Source: Coprinopsis marcescibilis
Lineage: Eukaryota; Basidiomycota; Agaricomycetes; Agaricales; Psathyrellaceae
Length of the DNA: 64,000 nt
Assembly (NCBI GenBank): GCA_004369085.1
Contig: ML210260.1
Location: 32,074-96,073, forward strand
Reading direction: 5' to 3'
Below the pieces are notes generated by a model. It was given only the letters and a program-made list of their open reading frames with translations. It was not told where the DNA came from and did not search any database. The position numbers and the translations under genes were made by a program. This document shows, in pieces, positions 58,092-64,000 of the stretch; positions within the stretch are counted from its first letter, which is position 1; every line of letters starts with the position of its first letter.

Positions 58092-59580
58092 ATGAATCAG
58101 TTCCAGAAGGCCTTTCACAGCAAGATCCAGATACTGGCGTCGCTGAACGAGAGCATCGTCAACAGCCACTTTCCAAACGGGTCCAACCATCCCTCATTGT
58201 GCTCGACGCCGTCGCGGGGTTTGAAGAAACCAGGCTCATTAGAGGCAGGGCCGACGACAACGACAGGGTCCAGTGCATCAGCCGGCAATCAGGAGACAGC
58301 AGCAATGGTCGAAACGGCGTCGGAAAGGGGCCTTCCCAGAATATATCCCAAGTTGCCACTCGAAGTCCTGGAACTGGTGTTCAGCGACCTTTCAAAGCCG
58401 GAGCTGATACCGGTCCTGCAGAGCAACCGATCTCTGTACTCTGTTGCCATCCGGCTCTTCTACCGAGTGCTGGTGGAGAACGACGCGGCTCGTTGTGTGG
58501 CACTCGTCAAGAGGGTGCTTGCTATGCCGGCGTTGTACCCGCACGTACGCGTGGTGGAATTCAATCTCTCAACGGTGGAAGCGTTGACGGGCAACTTTTA
58601 CCGCCTCCTGCAGCGCTTCCTGCGGTGTCTGAGTGGGCTGACGTCTCTGACGCTGGATCTGCCCAAGGTCAACTCTCCGGTGTGGATATTTGATGGGTGC
58701 AGGTTCTCGTTGAGGGTGCTGTCGACGAGCATGCAGTGTTCCGGACCGTTGGCCAAATTCCTCGACTCACAATCCAACATCCGGACGCTTACGCTTCGCG
58801 GGTTTCAGAGCGATGCGTTGCAGGCCATCCCCCTGTTTGGGCTGGACATTGCGAACAACCCGAGTTTGTTGTTTACGCCGAGGAGGAATTTTGATGATTT
58901 TGTGCTGCAGCCGGCAAGTTTGCCGAAGCTGACGAGCTTTAATGCGATCCATGCGGGTCCGCCTGTGGTCGCGACTGTGGCGAGGGGGAGGCCGTTGACG
59001 ATCGCATCGGTGCCGCTGTTTTCGTCGAGTGCGTTGGCTTCGCTGGATGCGCTGAATGGGAGCAGTGCGCAGTTGAAGAGGTTGAGTGTGATCAGCTTTG
59101 ATCCTGAGGCGCCCGCCTTTATATTTGAAGAGGTGGCGAAACGGTTTCCGTCTCTGGAAGCCCTGCATATTGTGGTTTTGCTTGCTGAATTCACACCTGT
59201 ACGTCCGTGTGGTTTTAACTTTCTGTCCTGACATCATTGCTGATAATGATCTTGCGGTTCGTTAGGGGCTGCTCTTAGCGGCGTGTCCGCATCTGCAGGT
59301 GTTTAAGAAGCTAAAGGCGAGTTTTTCTATGGCGCGTGAGTTTGCAGGCTGGTGTTGACCTTGGTGTGGTATTAGTATATTACTTGTGTGGCGACGTCCC
59401 CGGAATCGTCGAGTCTCTTGGAAGAGCAGGAGATTGCACAGAAGTGGCATCAGCATTGTCCATCGCTGCAGACGATCATACTGCCCAAAGGAAGGGTGTG
59501 GTTTCAGGCAAATGCGGCGCCCCCGAAGAGGGGGAGGGCATGGACATGCTTTGACGAGGATGAAGATAACCACGAGTGTA
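58092..59580 (+). CDS. F-box protein, 3' structure uncertain
   Basis: Exon 1 (58092-59198, 369 codons) is clear. A low-complexity Ser/Thr-rich N-terminus leads to an F-box at about residues 85-125 (IYPKLPLEVLELVFSDLS...LFYRVL), then Leu-rich sequence. A GTACGT...TTAG intron leads to exon 2 from 59266 (GLLLAACPHLQVFKKL). The true end probably includes LEEQEIAQKWHQHCPSLQTIILPKGRVWFQ (around 59415-59510), a motif seen at the C-terminus of many mushroom F-box proteins. Joining it needs either a GTGTTT donor right after LQ, losing the KKLKASF segment, or a donor with the wrong phase. The gene may therefore be mis-spliced in my reading or slightly damaged. It is presumed to be an SCF ubiquitin ligase adaptor with unknown target. 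Confidence 0.6.
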
Positions 59581-60404
59581 AGCGCGTGTTGTACTTTGTT
59601 TGTTTTTGGTAGGGTGCTGATTTTCGTTTGTGCACTAGGAAGGGGAACGTGATTGGAAAGGGTCGGGGGATGAGAAGGTGGCTTCATGAGTCTGTAATCG
59701 GCGTGTTTCGTTGGGTGAGGTTTCAGCTGGCTTGTTGGATCTTCACTCGTTCCTAACGGATGGACATTCTACAGTACTTGTGCTGGACGCACTTTGTCTG
59801 TGGGCTGGAATCAGACATTGAATGATCATTCATCAAGCTACTCTTTGTCGTCGACGAGTAATCGCACCGGAGTTTCTAGCAGCTCACTCTTTTGTCGCTT
59901 TCACTCCTCCCTACTTGCCGTCACAATCAAGTACTTGGACTTGCACCCGCATCGTTATCATTCGACGATCACCCGACTCCCTGACCATTCGATCCGATAA
60001 GATTGGTACTTGTACCATTCTTCCATCGAGGCCACGCTCTTTGCATTTTCATTTCCTCATACATGCTACCTACTGTTTGTTCTGAGCCTGTCTAAGCACT
60101 AGCTTGTGCTTTTTTCGTTTGTGGAGAGTTGGTTGTTTGGAGGGTGTGCCTACATATAGATGGCTTGTAGAGTAAATAAATCTACGTGGACTACTGCGCT
60201 GTACTACATAGGTAGGAGTGGGCTGCGATGATGATCTTATCTTATCTTATCTTTATCTCCAGGGTTGGATGATATCATCAAGGACTCTCGGATCCATTGA
60301 TCGGCCAAGATCAATCCTCTTCGACATCTACCGCGACCACAGGGGTCGTTGTTGTGCCATATAACTCGACGTCTATTCCGGAAGACATACAAGGACCGCT
60401 CAGT
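59581..60404. other. Intergenic region and promoter of PI-PLC gene
   Basis: This holds the F-box 3' end and the upstream region of the phospholipase gene. The frame of the first PLC exon stays open back to 60273, so a further upstream start or exon is possible. It contains the GATA-type repeat listed separately. Confidence 0.35.
60236..60257. promoter_or_regulatory. Tandem GATA-factor-like sites upstream of PI-PLC
   Basis: Three overlapping CTTATC units, followed by one more TTATC, give on the minus strand a row of GATAAG motifs. GATAAG is the core bound by fungal GATA factors (nitrogen, iron or light control). The row lies about 150 nt before the PLC start. It could also be a plain pentanucleotide microsatellite. 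Confidence 0.4.
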
Positions 60405-62817
60405 ATGTCGACTGGCCTTGAAGAAGATTTGGAGTCACTTGCTCTGCAAGACAAGCTCCATGTTTTCGACATTCATACAGAGCACAATCTCTATCCGCCT
60501 TTGGATAACCTTCCGAGGCTCAGCGATGGTGTCAAGGACTTTTTGAGGGGTCAGGGAGAGGTGTGTTATACATCATGCTAGAATTATGGATAGCAGCTCT
60601 GAAATTCTGACCTTTCAGGAACCTGAAACCGTCTTGAGACGACCTGCGCTCAACAAGACTTCAACGGATAGCACGTTTCCATACGCAGATTATTTCATTT
60701 CGTGAGTTATTCTTTGTGCCACTGCAGGCTTATGCTTTGAGCAATGCTCAAACTATCTCCAAAGATCGTCGCATAATACGTATCTGCTGTCTGCACAGGT
60801 ATTGGGAAAGTCGTCTGCGGAGGCGTACACGCATGTTCTCGAACGCGGGTGCCGGTGTGTAGGTGAGTGTGGGCGTGGCTCCAGCCAAACGTACTGCCTT
60901 GCTAAACCTTATCCTTATCCTCCAGAAATTGACGTCTGGCCTTCATCCAACGGCCCAGTCGTCAACCACGGTTACACGCTCTCAAGCAGCGTGCCATTCG
61001 TGAACGTCTGCAGAGCGATCGGGGCATACATCGACAGGACGTACGGATCGTACAAACCGGCTGGGAGCCTCTACAGCAAGAACTACCAGCCGGTCTACCT
61101 TGGGTCTAGCAACAAGACTGCGCGGCCTACGCCTCCGTCCAGGAAAGCTACCGCCGATTCGTCAATCCTCGACTTTCCGGTGTTCATCTCGCTGGAGTGC
61201 CATGTGCCGCCGTCTGGCCAGCTTGAGCTCGTTCGGATCATGCGGGAAGCGTTTGGGGCGCGGCTAGTTGAGGGCCCGTTGGAGGGTATTGATGATGATC
61301 AAGTCTCGCCGAGAGATTTGAGGGGGAGGGTTGTTGTCATGGTGGAGTATTATCCGCCGCTTGGGGCTCAGCTGCTCGCTCGCACTGGCACCAGTGGATC
61401 TGCGGATCTGGATGTTGGAGATGATGATGGGGATTCGGTGTCTGTAAAGTCAAAGCAGAAGAAGGAGAAGAAGTCGTGGTGGAAGTGGGGTGCTAAGGAT
61501 GCGGATTCGGACGAGGATGACGATGGGGCGGTGTCGAGTGAGGATGAGGAGACACGGTCGTTTGATGATGGTGGGGATGATGAGGGGACACTGTGGCCTG
61601 GACGCAGGGGGAAGAGGCAGGATGAGGAGGAGGATGGAGAGAGGCCCAAGTGCGATAAGATCGCGGACGAGCTTGCTGCTCTTGGCTATTATGCTCGCAG
61701 CTTAAAGCCCGGAAAGGGGTGGTTAGGTCAAAGTAAGCTTTCTTAGCGTGTCCGTGTTGAGTTGCGTTTTAACATTTTCCGTGTGTTTACAGCCTTCACT
61801 GAGCCTCGACACGTCTTGATTAACATTTCGGAGTCTGCTTGCTCTCGTCTCCTTACAGCGGTAGCGGAGCACGCTTCGGGTGTGCATCAACACGACGATG
61901 ATCACGTTCCTCACGAGCATCGTCATTCCCATGTCCTTCATTTGCCTTCGCCGCTTGCTTCGCTTGTACACCACGCCTCCTATCACCTGCGTCGCATCTA
62001 TCCCAAGGGAACCCGTATCTCCTCGACCAACCTTGACCCTTCTCAATTTTGGAGAACGGGATCCCAGGTCGTGTCACTTAATTGGCAGAGATATGATCGT
62101 GGAATGCAGATGCACGAAGGCTTGTTTGTTGGCACGCCTGGTTGGGTTCTCAAGCCGAGTATCTTGCGCCGGTCACCCGAGGGGTATGCGCCCCCAGCGC
62201 CAGCCAAAATCAAGTTAAAGGGACAGATCATTGGAGCTTCATCTGGTACGTTATGCTCACCAATCTAAAGCTTGGAAATCAGAAACTGACTTTTGACTTG
62301 TTGCAGTCCCGGCACCGAATCGTAAACAGGGAAAGTCGTTCCATACGTATCTCAAGGTGGAGCTGTACTATCATCGCGATACCACACCTTCGTTGTTCGA
62401 TCGTGCCAAGGATAAATTGGCGGGAGAGGGTGAAGATGTGGAAATCGCTGGCAAGACCTCGTTGGAGGAGATCAAGCTGAAGTGGAGGACCAAGTCGATC
62501 AAGGTCAGCCATACACCTGGTCGAGGCGCGGACGCGCTTTGGAATGAGAGCTTTGAATTGGAATACGAGACAGATGAATTGGCGTTCATAAGGTATGTGC
62601 ACTTTTGATTTTGTTAGAGGTGCAGGTCATAATGGAGTTGTATAGGTTGTTGATCTATGAAGACGAGCTTGGGAAGGATGATCGTGTGGTATCATTCTGC
62701 TCTCCGGTAGATCGATTGGTTACAGACCAATTCGTTGCCGTTAGGATGTTGAACGCGAAGGGGAAGGATGTCGGTGCAACTGCTCTGGTGAAGTTTACTC
62801 TGGAGAAGCAGAATTAA
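60405..62817 (+). CDS. Phosphoinositide-specific phospholipase C (X, Y and C2 domains)
   Basis: Seven exons (60405-60560, 60619-60701, 60765-60862, 60926-61732, 61793-62245, 62307-62592, 62646-62817) give 684 aa. The X domain has YFISSSHNTYLL (catalytic H83), EIDVWP (E113, D115 for Ca) and NHGYT (second catalytic H127). The Y domain has LDPSQFWRTGSQVVSLNWQ and MQMHEGLFVGTPGWVLKP. A C2 domain follows (TYLKVELYYHRD, WNESFELEYETDELAF). The enzyme cleaves PIP2 to IP3 and diacylglycerol. About 75 residues of highly charged linker (276-351) separate X and Y: KKEKK, then long Asp/Glu runs. A His/Asp-rich segment lies in the Y region. There is no room for a PH domain and little for EF hands. The start is the first in-frame ATG; the frame stays open upstream. 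Confidence 0.88.
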
Positions 62818-63420
62818 GGGTCGATCTAGCTTAAGTATATCAAGATGGACGCTTAAACTTATAAATGTAGTTTTAGAGTGCTTAAAACCCTATCCTCAAA
62901 TGCAAATTTAATGCAGGAACGTGCCTAATTTTGCATACGTCATTCTATGTGGAGTAGGTATAAAGAACGTTTGAGGGCCAATAAGCTCGAGTAACCTTTT
63001 CTCTCCCTTCACCGACTCTAGATGTGTTCTTGCATTTCAGGTATGTGAAGCCAGACCCAATGGTTTGAATCGTTCTGAATACGATTCCAGGGATTTTCGG
63101 ATGTATAGGATCGTGTCTTGTGGCCATCGTCGATGCGATTTCAGATTGTTTGCAATGCATTGTTGGATGTGAGTCCTAGTTGTCAAAACACCTATTACTC
63201 TCGGAAGTATGTTTATTCTATGATCGCGTCTAGCCACTGCTGACTGCCTGGCCTCGGTTGTGGATTGCCTGACCTGTGGATGTTTTCGGAGGTGCGGGTT
63301 GTTACACCAGAGTGATACGCATTGCCTGATCGCATTCTCAAGTACTTTACTAAATGACAAATTGCCACCAACCGACCCGGTTCGGGGCCGGAGGGGTACG
63401 ACGAGGGACGGGTCAGCAGC
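62818..63420. other. Spacer between PI-PLC and tRNA-Val pair
   Basis: This is the PLC 3' UTR and the region before the tRNA genes. I see no gene. Confidence 0.4.
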
Positions 63421-63494
63421 GGGTCGATGGCGTAGTTGGTTATCGCATCTGTCTAACACACAGAAGGTCACAAGTTCGATCCTTGTTCGACTCA
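63421..63494 (+). tRNA. tRNA-Val (AAC anticodon)
   Basis: The acceptor stem GGGTCGA pairs with TCGACTC (one G-T). The anticodon arm TCTGT-CTAACAC-ACAGA carries AAC. The T-arm ACAAG-TTCGATC-CTTGT is perfect, and the discriminator is A. No intron is present. The internal A box (TGGCGTAGTTGG) and B box (GTTCGATCC) are intact. A T-rich stretch follows for Pol III termination. Confidence 0.93.
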
Positions 63495-63644
63495 TTCTTT
63501 TGTCCTTCATGCAGGAACAATGAGGCTTATCGTCCTTCCATGACAGTTAGGGACTGGAATAATAATATTTTGGAAATTCTACCAAATATTTTACCCCTCC
63601 ACGCCTCTGGACCTTGCGGAGGCGACTTCGCATAATCTTGGGCC

Positions 63645-63717
63645 GGTTCAATGGTCTAGTGGTTATGATTTCTGTCTTACACACAGAAGGTCTCCAGTTC
63701 GATCCTGGGTTGAACCA
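63645..63717 (+). tRNA. tRNA-Val (TAC anticodon)
   Basis: The acceptor stem GGTTCAA pairs fully with TTGAACC. The anticodon arm TCTGT-CTTACAC-ACAGA carries TAC. The T-arm TCCAG-TTCGATC-CTGGG closes with one T-G pair, and the discriminator is A. No intron. TTTTT follows within 5 nt as a Pol III terminator. It lies 150 nt after the AAC tRNA-Val on the same strand. Confidence 0.94.
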
Positions 63718-63718
63718 A

Positions 63719-63725
63719 CTTTTTC
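63719..63725 (+). terminator. Pol III T-run after tRNA-Val(TAC)
   Basis: ACTTTTTC directly after the tRNA 3' end; five T residues are enough for Pol III termination. Confidence 0.6.
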
Positions 63726-63920
63726 TCCGTCCTCTTTCGAGTTCTCTACGAGCCAACATAACTTTCTGTTTTTGAGGGTATTTAGAAATAGGTAATTAGG
63801 GCTACATTCAACGGTACAATGGAAAGAGAGATGCTACATCTGAAGGGGTATTACGAGTACTTGCTAATTTAGACGGAAATGAATTACAATGATGGCACAG
63901 AGTCCAGTTTAGCTATCGAT

Positions 63921-64000
63921 TCAGAATGCCCTGCCCTTCCCTTTGTCGATCTTTGGTGCTGGTGCTTCTTCCTCTTCTTCCTCCTCCTCCTCAGCATCGT
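63921..64000 (-). CDS. Acidic C-terminal tail of a gene beyond the right edge
   Basis: On the minus strand a frame enters from the right edge and reads DAEEEEEEEEEAPAPKIDKG before ending in KGRAF and a stop at 63921. Acidic tails ending in KGKGR-type sequence are common in Agaricomycete nuclear proteins. Only 25 residues are visible, so no identity can be given. Confidence 0.5.
   Translation of the reverse strand, partial: DAEEEEEEEEEAPAPKIDKGKGRAF

Overview
This window looks like nuclear DNA of a mushroom-forming basidiomycete (Agaricomycetes). Almost every protein gene is cut by short introns, typically 48-70 nt with GT(R)NGT...YAG borders, exons can be as small as 10-23 nt, and genes lie on both strands. 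The product mix fits this: a small secreted tyrosinase, a GMC alcohol oxidase of the wood-decay type, a CPL1-like secreted cysteine-rich protein, F-box proteins and NLR-like TPR proteins. I cannot name the species. Exon structures below were assembled by hand from splice signals, reading-frame phase and family alignment from memory.

Layout. 1-1508 (-): 5' part of an uncharacterised gene running off the left edge. 2111-3438 (-): secreted tyrosinase. 4544-5595 (+): cyclophilin H. 6000-9259 (-): alcohol oxidase with 22 introns. 10908-13688 (-): xylulokinase with a large low-complexity insertion. 16064-19346 (+): LSH/IRC5-type SNF2 remodeller with an AT-hook. 20054-23423 (+): tandem pair of TRF4-like nucleotidyltransferases. 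24421-25202 (+): C2H2-finger-like gene with a frame break. 25961-27886 (-): beta-tubulin. 28739-29540 (+): NC2 alpha. 29656-30743 (-): SLD5. 31208-32502 (+): single-pass membrane protein. 32818-33571 (+): Dap1/PGRMC haem protein. 36499-39991 (+): EPL1. 41840-42606 (+): CPL1-like secreted protein. 43988-49163 (+): two tandem NLR-like genes made of a post-NACHT-type domain plus TPRs with no NACHT ATPase. 49780-51219 (-): F-box protein. 52590-55390 (+): AzgA-type purine permease. 56620-57854 (+): ERG25. 58092-about 59580 (+): second F-box gene. 60405-62817 (+): PI-specific phospholipase C. 63421-63717 (+): two tRNA-Val genes with different anticodons. 63921-64000 (-): acidic C-terminal tail of a gene entering from the right.

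Housekeeping genes (cyclophilin H, tubulin, NC2 alpha, SLD5, Dap1, EPL1, ERG25) alternate with accessory ones. The accessory stretch at 41.8-51.2 kb (secreted cysteine-rich protein, two NLR-like genes, F-box gene) is the part most likely to hold undescribed biology. The tandem nucleotidyltransferase pair, in which one copy has Glu for a catalytic Asp, is the second.
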